A stretch of DNA of 64,000 nucleotides from Hyphomicrobiales bacterium (GCA_900471525.1 UCEZ01000007.1:248001-312000); one strand, 5' to 3'. Positions 1 to 9,378 are shown, counted from the first letter of the stretch. The notes: generated by a model not told the origin, from the letters alone. Translations and numbers: made by a program.

Positions 1-1254
1 CAGGGTTGGGCAGACATCATCGTCCTCATCGGTACCGTAAATGCACTGGACAAGTGCGGGCTTGATCTTCGCAATGTCGTCAGCTGGATCTCCGGCCCCA
101 TTTGATCCGGCTGCGCCGAGCCAGCCAAGCACCGAAATCTTGTAGTCCACCTGATGCGATACGGCGAGCAGCGAGATCTGCGAAATCCGGTCGCGATCGG
201 CCTGCGGAAGGAGGTTATAAGTTCTGGGCAGGATATCCGCGCCGAAGGAATAGCCGATGAGCAGGATGTGCTTGACGTTCCAGCGTTTGCCGTAGAGCGC
301 GATGATGCGGTGCAGGTCGTCGGCGGTTTCCTGCGCCTGGCGCTCCGACCAGAAGTAACGCAGCGAATCGATGCCCACGACGGGCATACCCTGTTGCTGC
401 AGGATATCACCGACCTGCTTGTCGATATCGCGCCAGCCGCCGTCGCCGGAATAGACGATCGCCATCGTGTCCCGCGTCGGCTTGGCATCGAGCACCGTCA
501 ACGGCAGACCAAGTGGATTGTCGTCGCCTGCAGAAGCGGAGACGAGGGCGGAGAGTGCGTCGGAAAAAGCCGCCCACATGTCATCATCCGTTTCCGTAAT
601 CTGGATATCGCTGTGTTTGCCGGTCAATTCAGTCACATGCGCGCGACCATCTGCCGGTGCAGCTTCCGTAAACAGCACCGTGACGGGATCGGGCAGCGGC
701 CCGTTGGTGAGCCCATAGATCATGTGGTCGCCCACTGTTTGCTTGTCGGCCGGTGTGCACAGCTGCTTGGTGAGGGCAATGCCCGCCTCGGGATCCACCG
801 CCAATGTCTGCCCGAACGTCGCTGGCGGCGTCTGAGCGGCGATCGCCAGAGCAAGCGCCCCGCCGGCGCCGGCGCCCGCCACGATCGGCAGGCGATAGTC
901 GGTGTTTTTCGCCGCGCGCTGGACCTGTTGGCTGAGCGCCTCGATATCCGACACCATATAGATGCAGTCGCCCTTGTCCTTCCCCAGCGATGCCAGATAG
1001 CTTGGCAGGTCGATGCCAATGACCAGCGCCCCGCCGTCGGTCAGGCTCTTGGCAAGCGCATCTTCCTTGTCCGACCAGCCGGCCTTGTCCGAGATCAAGA
1101 CAACCGCAGCGGCGACATCGCCGGCGGGCATCAGAATATGCGGTGACGGAATCATGCCCGTATCGAACGCGGCTGCATCCTCGCATCGTGCTCCGGAGGC
1201 GGAGAAAAGCAGGCCGGCGGCAAAAACGGCGTGGCGGCAGGTCTTCCAGATCAT
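1..1254 (-). CDS. acvB: AcvB/VirJ family lysyl-phosphatidylglycerol hydrolase, partial (C-terminus beyond window)
   Basis: I translated this frame by hand: it is open from an ATG at 1254 to the left edge, about 418 codons without a stop. It begins with a signal peptide (IWKTCRH, then AVFAAGLLFSASGA), so a periplasmic protein is expected. A nucleophile-elbow motif GYSFGAD lies in the second half, within an alpha/beta-hydrolase-like region. The ATG overlaps the lpiA stop in an ATGA, so the two are translationally coupled. AcvB/VirJ proteins in this position are known to hydrolyse lysyl-phosphatidylglycerol made by LpiA and, in Agrobacterium, to support virulence. The catalytic Asp and His expected further on are outside the window. 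Family call is firm; the substrate is inferred from context and homology. Confidence 0.88.
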   Translation of the reverse strand, partial: MIWKTCRHAVFAAGLLFSASGARCEDAAAFDTGMIPSPHILMPAGDVAAAVVLISDKAGWSDKEDALAKSLTDGGALVIGIDLPSYLASLGKDKGDCIYMVSDIEALSQQVQRAAKNTDYRLPIVAGAGAGGALALAIAAQTPPATFGQTLAVDPEAGIALTKQLCTPADKQTVGDHMIYGLTNGPLPDPVTVLFTEAAPADGRAHVTELTGKHSDIQITETDDDMWAAFSDALSALVSASAGDDNPLGLPLTVLDAKPTRDTMAIVYSGDGGWRDIDKQVGDILQQQGMPVVGIDSLRYFWSERQAQETADDLHRIIALYGKRWNVKHILLIGYSFGADILPRTYNLLPQADRDRISQISLLAVSHQVDYKISVLGWLGAAGSNGAGDPADDIAKIKPALVQCIYGTDEDDDVCPTL

Positions 1255-3851
1255 TTTTTCACAATACCCTTTACGCCGCCGCCGATGAGAAATGTTGCAT
1301 CCATGAGTGCCAGGACAGGATTGATACCGCCGCCCGCCGCCATGTAGCGAGGCTGCCATTGCGGATGAAACTTCGACTTGAAAGCCTTCAGTCCCTTGAA
1401 GTTATAGAAGCGTTCGCCGTGTTCGAAAACAGTGCGGCCGACCTTGTCCCAGACAGGCGACGAGCGGCGTTCCGAGAGGCCCGCCAGGGGCGCCATGCCA
1501 AGATTGAACCGCTTGAAGCCCTTGCCGCGCAGATATTCCATCAAAGACACGAAGAGAAAATCCATCGACCCCTTCGGCGCATCCGGCAGGAAGCGCATGA
1601 GATCGACGGTTCCTTCCTCGCACGTATCCGTAATCAGGATATTGGCAAACGCGACGATCCGGCCGTTCAGGCGCAGAATCCCGACCGGCTGGGCGGCGAT
1701 ATAATCCACATTGAAAGCGCCGAGCGAAAAGCCCTTTTCCCTGGCCCGGTGATGCGCAAGCCATGCGTCGGATACCGCGATCAGCTCGCCCGCGATTGCG
1801 GAAATGCCCTCGGGCTCGACCACCGCAAACTCCAGGCCATCCCGTTGGGCGCGGCTGGCGGTCTGTCGCAGGGTAGCCCACTTGCCGCCCTTCAGCTCGA
1901 ATGTCCTGAGATCGACCGTGGCCAATTCACCGAGACGGAAGGCGCGCAGGCCCGCATCCGCATAATAGGAGAGCCCGGCGGGGGACACCTGGTAGAATAC
2001 CGGCCGGCAGCCGCAGGACCGGGCTTCCTCGATGAACCGCCAGATCAAGTCCGGCCAGGCGTCACGCGGGCCGACTGGATCGAACAGGGCAATCCAGGAG
2101 CGGGCCTGTCGGCCATACATGATGAAGGCGCGGCCATCGGCTGAAAACATCAGGCTCTTGTCGCCCATCCGCACCAGATTGGCATCCGACATATCCTGCG
2201 CCCGGGCGATAGCGATGGCCCTTTGCATCTCCTCTGCCGACGAGGCCATGAATGAGCCTTTTGCAGGTCGCAACAGGCTCCAGAGCGCCGCCGCACCGGA
2301 AAAGATCGTCAGTCCCAACACGGCTCGAAGACCGCGCGGCGCTTCTTCCGACAATTCGAACTGCCACCAGAGCGCATTGCTGTATTCCACGTCGCGATAG
2401 ACGAACAACAGAACGATCACCGCAAAAGCACAAAGCGCCAGCATCGCCGTCAGCCACGGTATGGTCAGCCGTGCATTCGTCAGGTTCGACGGCCTGTCGA
2501 ACATGCGATGCGTGGCAAGCAGGCTGACGATGAAGAATGCCAGCAGGCTCGCTTCGATCAGGGCGACAGCCTTGAGCAGCGAGAACAGCAGCGCGACGAC
2601 GGCAATGACGAGCGCCGCCCACCAGGCGCTGTCCAGCCGCCGGGCGAGACCTCGCGCGACGATGACAAGGACGAGCCCAAGCAGGCTTGCCAGGAAATGC
2701 GCGCCTTCCACAACCGGCAGCGGCACGTAGTCGGCGAGGAAGGCCAGATTGTCGTCTGGCGTCGGGGTGACGCTCGAAAACACCAGCATGGCCGCCAGAA
2801 TAAGGGCGAGCGTCGCCAGCAGGAGCGGCGTCAGCCGTCCTCCAACACGGCGCAGGCTCGAGGCGACCGGCTTGTGATAGAGGCTGCGCAATTCGGCGCC
2901 GATGACGAAAATGACCGCCAGCAGCAGCGGCAGGACATGGTAGATGAGGCGATAGAGGACCAGCGCGCCGAGAACCGTATCGACATCGGCGGCCCGGCCG
3001 AGGGCGGCAACGATTACGGCTTCAAAGACGCCGAGCCCGGCCGGCACGTGACTGAGAACACCAAGCCCGACGGCAACCGCATAGATGGCAAGGAACGCCG
3101 GCCAGCCGATGACCCCGTCCGGCAGAAGCACGTACAGGACGGAGGCCGAGGCCGCTATGTCGAGGACAGTGATAAGGAACTGGCGCGACGCCGTGCGCGA
3201 ATCGGGAATGCGCAGCGAAAACCGCCCGAACTGCAAAGCGCGATTGTCGCGCCCTGCCACCATGAGGGCCGCGAGAACGGTTAATATCAGCACGGCAATC
3301 GCGCGCAAGGCAGGCGAACTCACACCGACCAGAGGCGCGACTTCCGGCGCGATCATCAACAGGCTGAGAGAGGCGACACTTGCCAGTCCAAGCCCGAACG
3401 CAAGGGTGACGAAGGCGATGACGCCGCCGATTTCCTCCGGCCGCAAACCCAGACGCGAATAGGCGCGATAGCGGATGGCACCGCCGCTCAGCGGGCCGAA
3501 ACCCGCCGTGTTGCCGACGGCATAGGCCGCGAACGCCGTCAGCGCCACATCGGCATAGGGCAGCTTGCGCTTGAGGTAGATCAGCGCTCCCGCATCGTAG
3601 AAGGTCAAGGCGAAGAAACTGAGGGCAGTAAAGCTGATGGCAAGTGCGATCGACTTCGCGTTCGTCTCCCCGAGCGCAGACATCACGTCCTCATAGCGGA
3701 CTTCGCTCGTCAGATGGAAGATCGCATAGCCGGCAAGCGCCAGAACCAGGATCGTTGCCGCCGCCGCCAGCAACCGACCCTGGAGCCATACCCGCTGAAC
3801 CAGGGTTTGAGCGCCGTTGAGCTCTTCGTTTTTATCGATCGGATGGGACAT
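1251..3851 (-). CDS. lpiA: Lysylphosphatidylglycerol synthase LpiA/MprF
   Basis: 866 aa, the usual MprF length. The N-terminal two thirds is a chain of roughly a dozen or more hydrophobic helices (flippase-like domain), and the C-terminal ~300 residues form the soluble DUF2156 synthase domain that transfers an aminoacyl group from charged tRNA to phosphatidylglycerol in the inner membrane. Lysyl-PG lowers surface charge and in rhizobia is induced by acid. The ATG at 3851 is preceded by CCCAGGTG. The downstream gene acvB overlaps by four bases, the standard rhizobial lpiA-acvB (atvA) arrangement. The first residues (MSHPIDKNEELNG) are cytoplasmic. The amino acid carried (lysine) is by family precedent, not visible in sequence. 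Confidence 0.93.
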   Translation of the reverse strand: MSHPIDKNEELNGAQTLVQRVWLQGRLLAAAATILVLALAGYAIFHLTSEVRYEDVMSALGETNAKSIALAISFTALSFFALTFYDAGALIYLKRKLPYADVALTAFAAYAVGNTAGFGPLSGGAIRYRAYSRLGLRPEEIGGVIAFVTLAFGLGLASVASLSLLMIAPEVAPLVGVSSPALRAIAVLILTVLAALMVAGRDNRALQFGRFSLRIPDSRTASRQFLITVLDIAASASVLYVLLPDGVIGWPAFLAIYAVAVGLGVLSHVPAGLGVFEAVIVAALGRAADVDTVLGALVLYRLIYHVLPLLLAVIFVIGAELRSLYHKPVASSLRRVGGRLTPLLLATLALILAAMLVFSSVTPTPDDNLAFLADYVPLPVVEGAHFLASLLGLVLVIVARGLARRLDSAWWAALVIAVVALLFSLLKAVALIEASLLAFFIVSLLATHRMFDRPSNLTNARLTIPWLTAMLALCAFAVIVLLFVYRDVEYSNALWWQFELSEEAPRGLRAVLGLTIFSGAAALWSLLRPAKGSFMASSAEEMQRAIAIARAQDMSDANLVRMGDKSLMFSADGRAFIMYGRQARSWIALFDPVGPRDAWPDLIWRFIEEARSCGCRPVFYQVSPAGLSYYADAGLRAFRLGELATVDLRTFELKGGKWATLRQTASRAQRDGLEFAVVEPEGISAIAGELIAVSDAWLAHHRAREKGFSLGAFNVDYIAAQPVGILRLNGRIVAFANILITDTCEEGTVDLMRFLPDAPKGSMDFLFVSLMEYLRGKGFKRFNLGMAPLAGLSERRSSPVWDKVGRTVFEHGERFYNFKGLKAFKSKFHPQWQPRYMAAGGGINPVLALMDATFLIGGGVKGIVKK

Positions 3852-4079
3852 GCGGCACCTGGGAGGGCATTTTAAACTGCGAGGTCAGCGACGATATACA
3901 TCCTGCCCGGCCGACAAATAAAGTGAAACTCCTGTAATCTTCGGCGACCGGATTTGTGCCTTGGGAAACGGCAGGAATGTGAGCACGGCAATATTTGGAA
4001 AGAACTGCGGTGGAGCGGCGTCCGATTCGTGCCGGACGACAGCATTGACCGTTCCATCTTGCCAGCCTATCTCGGTCTC

Positions 4080-4880
4080 ATGACAGAGCACGCCGATACC
4101 GAAAAACCCGATGGGCCGTTGAATGCTCTGCGCACCCGGCTGCGGGTGCTTTATCTCGGGACGAGCCGCAAGGCGATCCAGTTCCAGATCACCATGGCGG
4201 TGATCGATCTTGCCATCATCATCTTCTTCCTGCTTGGCCCTTATTTTAGCGCCGGACGCACTTACCTCATCATCGACTATGCGATTGCCGCCCTGATCGC
4301 CTTCGAGCTCGGCGCACGGGCGCTGATCGCTTCAAGCCTGAAGCGCTGGCTGACGCGTCCGATGACCTGGGTCGATGTCGCTATCCTTGCGACGTTGCTT
4401 TTTCCTGCGACATTCTCGAACTTCGCCTTCCTGCGCGCATTTCGCATCTGGTCGCTCGGCCAGAGCAAGGTTTTCACGCTTCTGATCAAGCGGGCCGGCT
4501 ATGGCGAATGGGAAGACGTCATCCGCGCCTGCATCAACTTCCTGACCTTCCTGTTCCTCGTCACCGGCTTCGTCTACACCGCGTTTTTCTATCATGTCGC
4601 AGGCATCGAAGGTTTCATCGATGCGCTCTATTTCACCGTCGCCACCATAACGACGACAGGATTCGGCGACATCACCCTGCCAGGCCCACTCGGCAAGCTG
4701 ACCTCGATCGTGACGATGATTTTCGGCATTTCGCTGTTCGTCCGTCTGGCACAGGCGATCGTGCGGCCGCACAAGGTGGTGTACCCCTGCCCGCAATGCG
4801 GCCTGCAGCGCCATGACGCCGATGCCGTGCACTGCAAGGCCTGCGGACACGTGCTGAACATTCCGGATGAGGGGCATTGA
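4080..4880 (+). CDS. Two-pore-type K+ channel-like protein with C-terminal zinc ribbon
   Basis: 266 aa from the ATG at 4080; the frame is open upstream to a TTG at 3954, but the added residues look non-coding. Hydrophobic helices lie near residues 36-56, 62-80, 97-115, 150-172 and 205-225. A pore loop with selectivity-filter sequence TTTGFGD is at 191-197 between the last two helices. An arginine-bearing segment (RAFRIWSLGQ, 119-128) resembles a voltage-sensor-like S4 but has few charges. The tail holds CPQC (237-240) and CKAC (252-255), a four-cysteine zinc ribbon. Predicted inner-membrane cation channel, most likely for K+. No good Shine-Dalgarno sequence precedes the start, so the start is uncertain. 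It is divergent from lpiA, with 228 bp between them. Confidence 0.82.
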   Translation: MTEHADTEKPDGPLNALRTRLRVLYLGTSRKAIQFQITMAVIDLAIIIFFLLGPYFSAGRTYLIIDYAIAALIAFELGARALIASSLKRWLTRPMTWVDVAILATLLFPATFSNFAFLRAFRIWSLGQSKVFTLLIKRAGYGEWEDVIRACINFLTFLFLVTGFVYTAFFYHVAGIEGFIDALYFTVATITTTGFGDITLPGPLGKLTSIVTMIFGISLFVRLAQAIVRPHKVVYPCPQCGLQRHDADAVHCKACGHVLNIPDEGH

Positions 4881-5018
4881 TGGGTACCCGCCCTATTCAC
4901 AAATGCGATTGAAACTGAAGGACAAAGGCTGCCCGAGCCAAGGAACTGCCCAAATTTGGCATTCTCGACAAATCGAGTTGAATGCTAATATTCGCCGGGC
5001 AACTTTGGGGGGAAACCA

Positions 5019-5420
5019 ATGCCACGCATCGCACAGCTCTACTTTCGCACGGCCATCATTTTTCTGATCGTCGGGATTTCGATGGGTCTTACCATGGCCA
5101 TTTCACAAGACCACAGCGCGATCGGCGCACATGCACATGCCAACCTGCTCGGTTGGGTGACCATGGCGATTTTCGGCGGATATCACGCATTGAACCCGGC
5201 CAAGGCGGAACGGCGGATCGCGATGATCCAGTATTTCGTCTACACGACCGGCGTCGCCGTGTTGGTACCGGCGCTCTACCTCATGCTGACCGGCAACCCA
5301 TCATTGGAGCCCGTGGTCGCGGTCGCATCCTTGATCGCGTTCGCCGGCGTGCTGTTGTTCGCCGTTATCATTTTCAGCAGCGGAACTGCTGTCACGCGTC
5401 CGGCCACCGCCGCACAGTAA
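5019..5420 (+). CDS. Small membrane protein related to cytochrome oxidase subunit I (haem-ligand motif)
   Basis: 133 aa with about four membrane helices (near 11-29, 41-58, 66-88, 95-118). The sequence HAHANLLGW at 38-46 plus H56 resembles the haem-ligating helix of haem-copper oxidase subunit I and of short 'cytochrome oxidase-like' membrane proteins common in Proteobacteria. It is far too short to be a working oxidase and lacks the CuB histidines that I would expect. The ATG follows GGGGGGAAACCA, a strong ribosome binding site. The gene stands alone between the channel gene and a convergent enolase-superfamily gene. Function unknown; haem binding is inferred only from the histidine motif. 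Confidence 0.7.
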   Translation: MPRIAQLYFRTAIIFLIVGISMGLTMAISQDHSAIGAHAHANLLGWVTMAIFGGYHALNPAKAERRIAMIQYFVYTTGVAVLVPALYLMLTGNPSLEPVVAVASLIAFAGVLLFAVIIFSSGTAVTRPATAAQ

Positions 5421-5447
5421 GGCGCTTTCGAATTCCAGCTGTCGCTA

Positions 5448-5535
5448 CTTGCCCGCGACCTTCCCGGTCGCGGCAAGCTATCGGTTTGCCGGGCAGTTCG
5501 TGATGGATGCCAGGGGAGTGCCCCCCTTTTTAAAC
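5448..5535. terminator. Stem-loops between convergent genes
   Basis: A stem CTTGCC(c)GCGACC / GGTCGCGGCAAG spans 5448-5476, and GGGG-agtg-CCCC followed by CCTTTTTAAA lies at 5513-5535. The second resembles a rho-independent terminator for the plus-strand gene ending at 5420, though its T-run overlaps the stop region of the minus-strand gene ending at 5530. Confidence 0.4.
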
Positions 5536-6651
5536 CCGCGTCGCCTTCAGCCGATCTTCGTCCAGCACAACGCCGAGGCCCGGCGCCTCGCCAAGCTCCA
5601 GCCAACCGTCCTTGTGCTTGAGCGGCGCGACCATCGGATAGTCGCGGCGCTCCTCGCTCCATTCCGGATTGTCGTAGGGATATTCAAGGAACGGCGCGTC
5701 GCCGGCGCCGGCCGTCAGATGGGCGTTGGCAAGCACGCCGATGCCGTTGGTCCAGGAATGCGGTGTAAACATCACGCCGGCTTCGCGAGCCTGATAGGCG
5801 AGACGCCGGCAGCCGGTGATCCCGCCGACCAAAGCCACATCGGGCTGGATGACGTCGAAGGCGCGCTCCTCGATGATATCGCGGAACTCATAGAGTTCGC
5901 GGGTCATCTCACCGCCGGCGATGCGAATGCTGGTGGCATCTGACAGGCGGCGCATGCCTTCACGGTCGGAACGGAACAGCGGCTCCTCCATCCAGTAGAT
6001 GTTGAGCTTTTCCAGCTCCTTCGCCACAGCAAGCGCATCCTTGAACGTCCAGGAGAGCGTCGTATCCCAAGGCATACGCCAGCCCTGATTGCAATCGACC
6101 ATCAGTTCCAGCCTGTCGCCGACGCGGGCGCGCACGGCTTCGAGCGCCTTCACATCCGCCTTCCAGCTGCCGCGGCCGCCGGCTGACGAGGAGAAGCGCA
6201 CCTTCATTGCCGGAAAACCTTCCTCGATATAGCGTTCCGCCTGATCGGCCATGGCGGAGGGCTCGCGCAGGACGCCGGAGGAGGCATAGAGCCGGACCTT
6301 GTCGGCCCGACCGCCGAGCATGCGCCAAACGGGTTCGCCGGTGATCTTGCCGGAGAGATCCCACAGCGCCAGGTCCATCGGCCAGCAGCGGCCGTAATGG
6401 AACGAGATATGCGACAGCACCTCGTAATGCCGCTCCAGATGGCGCGGATCCTGACCGATGAACAGGTCCTCGTGCCCCTCGAAACCCTTCATCAGGTCGC
6501 CGGAGCCGATACCCTCGCGGCCTTCGTCATCGCGGACGCGCACGATCGTCGCGTCGAAATGCTTGCGCGGACGACCATCCCAGCTCGCCTTGAAGGCCGG
6601 GTCAAGCGGCAGCCGATGATGGGTGATCTCGATGGATACGATCTTGCTCAT
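5530..6651 (-). CDS. Mandelate racemase/muconate lactonizing enzyme family protein (enolase superfamily)
   Basis: 373 aa, standard length for the superfamily. An N-terminal capping domain (about 1-125) is followed by a TIM barrel. The MKVR segment holds the first catalytic Lys region, DCNQGW the first metal ligand, MEEPLF the second, and AGGEM the third; TPHSWTNG carries a late His. Members abstract a proton alpha to a carboxylate with Mg2+ and act as sugar-acid dehydratases, racemases or cycloisomerases. The substrate cannot be read from sequence; a sugar-acid dehydratase is plausible. It lies just downstream of the aldehyde and alcohol dehydrogenase genes on the same strand (82 bp gap) and may share their transcript. 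Confidence 0.85.
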   Translation of the reverse strand: MSKIVSIEITHHRLPLDPAFKASWDGRPRKHFDATIVRVRDDEGREGIGSGDLMKGFEGHEDLFIGQDPRHLERHYEVLSHISFHYGRCWPMDLALWDLSGKITGEPVWRMLGGRADKVRLYASSGVLREPSAMADQAERYIEEGFPAMKVRFSSSAGGRGSWKADVKALEAVRARVGDRLELMVDCNQGWRMPWDTTLSWTFKDALAVAKELEKLNIYWMEEPLFRSDREGMRRLSDATSIRIAGGEMTRELYEFRDIIEERAFDVIQPDVALVGGITGCRRLAYQAREAGVMFTPHSWTNGIGVLANAHLTAGAGDAPFLEYPYDNPEWSEERRDYPMVAPLKHKDGWLELGEAPGLGVVLDEDRLKATRV

Positions 6652-6733
6652 TCTCTCACTCCCCGGAGCGTCGCGTCATCTTCGGACACGGAACCGCTTG
6701 TCTTCTTTCATCTGTCGTCTGGCCAAACCGGCA

Positions 6734-8233
6734 TCAGCCGAAATGCTGCCAGATGGTCTTGTAGTCGCAATATTTGTCGATCGCATGCACGGAGCGGTCG
6801 CGGCCGAAGCCGGACTGTTTGAAGCCGCCGAAGGGGGTGGCGAAATTCGACATGTCATAGGTGTTGATCCAGACCGTGCCGGCATGCAGATTTTCGGAGA
6901 AGCGATGGGCGCGACTCATATCCGTGGTGAAGACCGCACCGGCGAGGCCATAGATCGTATCGTTGGCGATCTTGAGAGCTTCCTCTTCGCTATCGAAGGG
7001 AATGGCAGCAAGCACAGGCCCAAAAATTTCCTGCCGGGCGAGGCTCATGTCGTTGGTCATGTCGACAAAGACACCCGGAGAGACATAGTAACCGCCGGTT
7101 TCCGACAGCACCCGCTCGGCGCCGAAGGCACGGCGCGCGCCTTCCTTTTCGCCAGCCGCGATCATGCCGAGCACCTTGTTCATGTGCTCCTCCTCGATCA
7201 GCGCACCGATCTGGGCCGATGGCTCGAAAGGATGGGCAAGCGCGATGTCGCTCTTCGTCACAGCCTCGATCTTCGCAATCAGCGCATCCTGCACGGAGCG
7301 CTCGACGATCAACCGCGTCGAGGCATGGCAGGTTTCGCCGGAATTGTAGAAGCAGCCCCAGGCAACGGCGGACGCGGCTGCATCGAGGTCGGCATCGGCA
7401 AACACGACCAACGGCGACTTGCCGCCGAGTTCGAGCGCTACGCGCTTGACGTTGGACTGCGCCGCATAGCCCATGATCAGCTTGCCGACTTCGGTCGAGC
7501 CGGTGAAGGCAATCATGTCGACATCCATGTGCAGGGCGAGCGGCTTGCCGGTTTCCTCGCCGTAGCCCGTGACGACGTTGAGGACACCAGCGGGAAGACC
7601 GGCATCGTGGCCAAGCTGGGCGAGACGGATAGCCGACAGCGAGGACTGCTCCGCCGGTTTCAACACAACGGAATTGCCGGCGGCTATGGCAGGCCCGAGC
7701 TTCCAGGCGTCGATGATCATCGGATAGTTCCACGGCGTAATCGCACCAATGACGCCGATCGGCACTTTTCGGACGATAGCCCGCTCACTTGGTGCAGTCG
7801 GCGCAACCTCGTCATAGAGCTTGTCGATCATCTCCGCGTAGAACTGGATGCCGTCGGCACAGAGGCGCACATCGACATTCAGCGACGCCATCACCGGCTT
7901 GCCGACATCGAGCGTTTCGAGCATCGCCAGTTCATCGCCATGGTCGCGGATCAGTTGCGCCCATTTCAGCATGATCTTCTTTTTTTCAGTCGGATCCTTG
8001 TGCCGCCAGACACCATTAGCAAAGGCCGCGCGACCTGCGGCAACCGCGCGGTCGATGTCAGCGGCATTGCCGCGAGCGAGCGTGCCGCCCGGCTGCCCGT
8101 CCATCGGTCGGGTGCGGGTGAAGGTCTGGCCGGAGGAAGACGGAGACAGTTCGCCATTGATGAAATGGCGGCCTTCTGGTTTCAGCGCGGAGAGGACATT
8201 TTCCCAATAGTCGCGGGTGTATTGCTTGGTCAT
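6734..8233 (-). CDS. NAD(P)-dependent aldehyde dehydrogenase
   Basis: 499 aa from the ATG at 8233 (MTKQYTRDYWENV). The longer upstream frame belongs to the neighbouring gene's other frame. The catalytic residues sit at the classical places: Glu268 in ELGGKSP and Cys302 in GETCHAS; NAD-binding FTGSTEVGK precedes them. It would oxidise an aldehyde to the carboxylic acid in the cytoplasm. The start overlaps the stop of the upstream alcohol dehydrogenase by four bases (ATGA), so the pair probably converts an alcohol to an acid in sequence. Closest in style to the gamma-glutamylaminobutyraldehyde/betaine aldehyde dehydrogenase groups, but the substrate is not determined. Confidence 0.92.
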   Translation of the reverse strand: MTKQYTRDYWENVLSALKPEGRHFINGELSPSSSGQTFTRTRPMDGQPGGTLARGNAADIDRAVAAGRAAFANGVWRHKDPTEKKKIMLKWAQLIRDHGDELAMLETLDVGKPVMASLNVDVRLCADGIQFYAEMIDKLYDEVAPTAPSERAIVRKVPIGVIGAITPWNYPMIIDAWKLGPAIAAGNSVVLKPAEQSSLSAIRLAQLGHDAGLPAGVLNVVTGYGEETGKPLALHMDVDMIAFTGSTEVGKLIMGYAAQSNVKRVALELGGKSPLVVFADADLDAAASAVAWGCFYNSGETCHASTRLIVERSVQDALIAKIEAVTKSDIALAHPFEPSAQIGALIEEEHMNKVLGMIAAGEKEGARRAFGAERVLSETGGYYVSPGVFVDMTNDMSLARQEIFGPVLAAIPFDSEEEALKIANDTIYGLAGAVFTTDMSRAHRFSENLHAGTVWINTYDMSNFATPFGGFKQSGFGRDRSVHAIDKYCDYKTIWQHFG

Positions 8234-9378
8234 GATGAGGCGGCCTTTGGCAGGGACATGATAGAGGCGGCAAAACGGGCGATGTCGTCGTCGCCGATCT
8301 CGCGGATGGTTGAGCGGCGCATCGGCTGGTTTTCCGGTGCCTTCATCTCGTTGGCGAGAGCATTGCCGTCCAGGGATTCGAAAGCCTTCGGCAGCGCGCG
8401 AACTATGCCGCAGCGATCCATCAGGTCCGAGACGAAGGCAGGCATTGCGGCCGCATCGGTCAGGCCACAGGCCCTTGCCGCCGCGTTGAGATCGGCAGTA
8501 TCGGCCTCCACCAGCCATGCAAGCGTTGCCTCGAAACCGAGCGCAGTCGCCAGACCATGATGAACGGGCGCGAGGCCGGCCATGGCGTGGCTGACATTGT
8601 GGGCTATCGCGGTGCCGCAATTGTCGATGGCAATGCCGGCATAACACGAACCGAGCAGCACCTCACCGCGTGCCTCCATATTGCCGGGCTCCTTGACAGC
8701 CGTCTCGAGCGCGCCGGTCAGGAGCCGCAGGGCTTCATGCGCATAGAGCTTGCCGCCGGCATGGGCGTTGCGGTTTGTGGCGGCTTCGAACGCATGGATG
8801 AAGGCATCCATGCCGCACCAGGCGGTGAGGTTAGCCGGCAGCGTCGCGGTGAGCACCGGGTCAAGCAGCACCAGATCGGCTTTGGTTTCGGCACCCCAGA
8901 TCCAAAGCTTCTTGCCTTCCGGACCAGCGAAGATGTTGGTGGCGGATGTCTCCGAGCCCGTTCCGGCAGTGGTTGGCACCATGATCTTCTTCAGCGGATT
9001 TTTCGGCAGCGGATTGGCTGCAAGCGCATAATGCATGGCATCTTTGCCCGATGCTGCGCAGCAGGCGGCAATCTTGGCGATATCCAGCGCCGAACCACCG
9101 CCGATACCGATGACGACATCAGCGCCGGTGACAATTTCGGTCGCATGCCGCACATGGGCGATCTTCGGCTCGCCGGCGAACTCGGAGAATACGCGGGCGG
9201 CGATACCCTCAGCCTTCAGTTGGGCAACAATTCGATCAGCCAATCCAGATTGCGCCAGGAAACTGTCGATGACGATAGCTGCTGTCCCGGCGCCGAACGC
9301 CTTGGCAGCCGACCCGATGGTTTCGTGGAGATTTTCACCGAAACGGATTTCGGGAACGAAGGAGGTTGAGAACGGCAC
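8230..9378 (-). CDS. Iron-containing alcohol dehydrogenase
   Basis: 382 aa if translation starts at the GTG at 9378, which has GCAGGAT at the right distance; an in-frame GTG at 9417 would add 13 unconvincing residues. The group III alcohol dehydrogenase fold is shown by GIGGGSALDIAK (nucleotide binding), GTGSETSAT, and metal ligands in AFIHAFEAATN and the HAMAGLAPVHHG region. Reaction: NAD(P)-linked oxidation of an alcohol, or reduction of an aldehyde or maleylacetate-type ketone. First gene of the minus-strand operon with the aldehyde dehydrogenase; divergent from a LysR gene 114 bp away that probably regulates it. Confidence 0.88.
   Translation of the reverse strand: MPFSTSFVPEIRFGENLHETIGSAAKAFGAGTAAIVIDSFLAQSGLADRIVAQLKAEGIAARVFSEFAGEPKIAHVRHATEIVTGADVVIGIGGGSALDIAKIAACCAASGKDAMHYALAANPLPKNPLKKIMVPTTAGTGSETSATNIFAGPEGKKLWIWGAETKADLVLLDPVLTATLPANLTAWCGMDAFIHAFEAATNRNAHAGGKLYAHEALRLLTGALETAVKEPGNMEARGEVLLGSCYAGIAIDNCGTAIAHNVSHAMAGLAPVHHGLATALGFEATLAWLVEADTADLNAAARACGLTDAAAMPAFVSDLMDRCGIVRALPKAFESLDGNALANEMKAPENQPMRRSTIREIGDDDIARFAASIMSLPKAASS

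Noticed and set aside
3954..4079. N-terminal extension of the channel from TTG 3954
   Set aside because: The extra 42 residues lack hydrophobic or conserved character and a ribosome site.
6623..8560. 645-codon plus-strand open frame
   Set aside because: Antisense to the aldehyde dehydrogenase, whose catalytic Cys302/Glu268 are clear.
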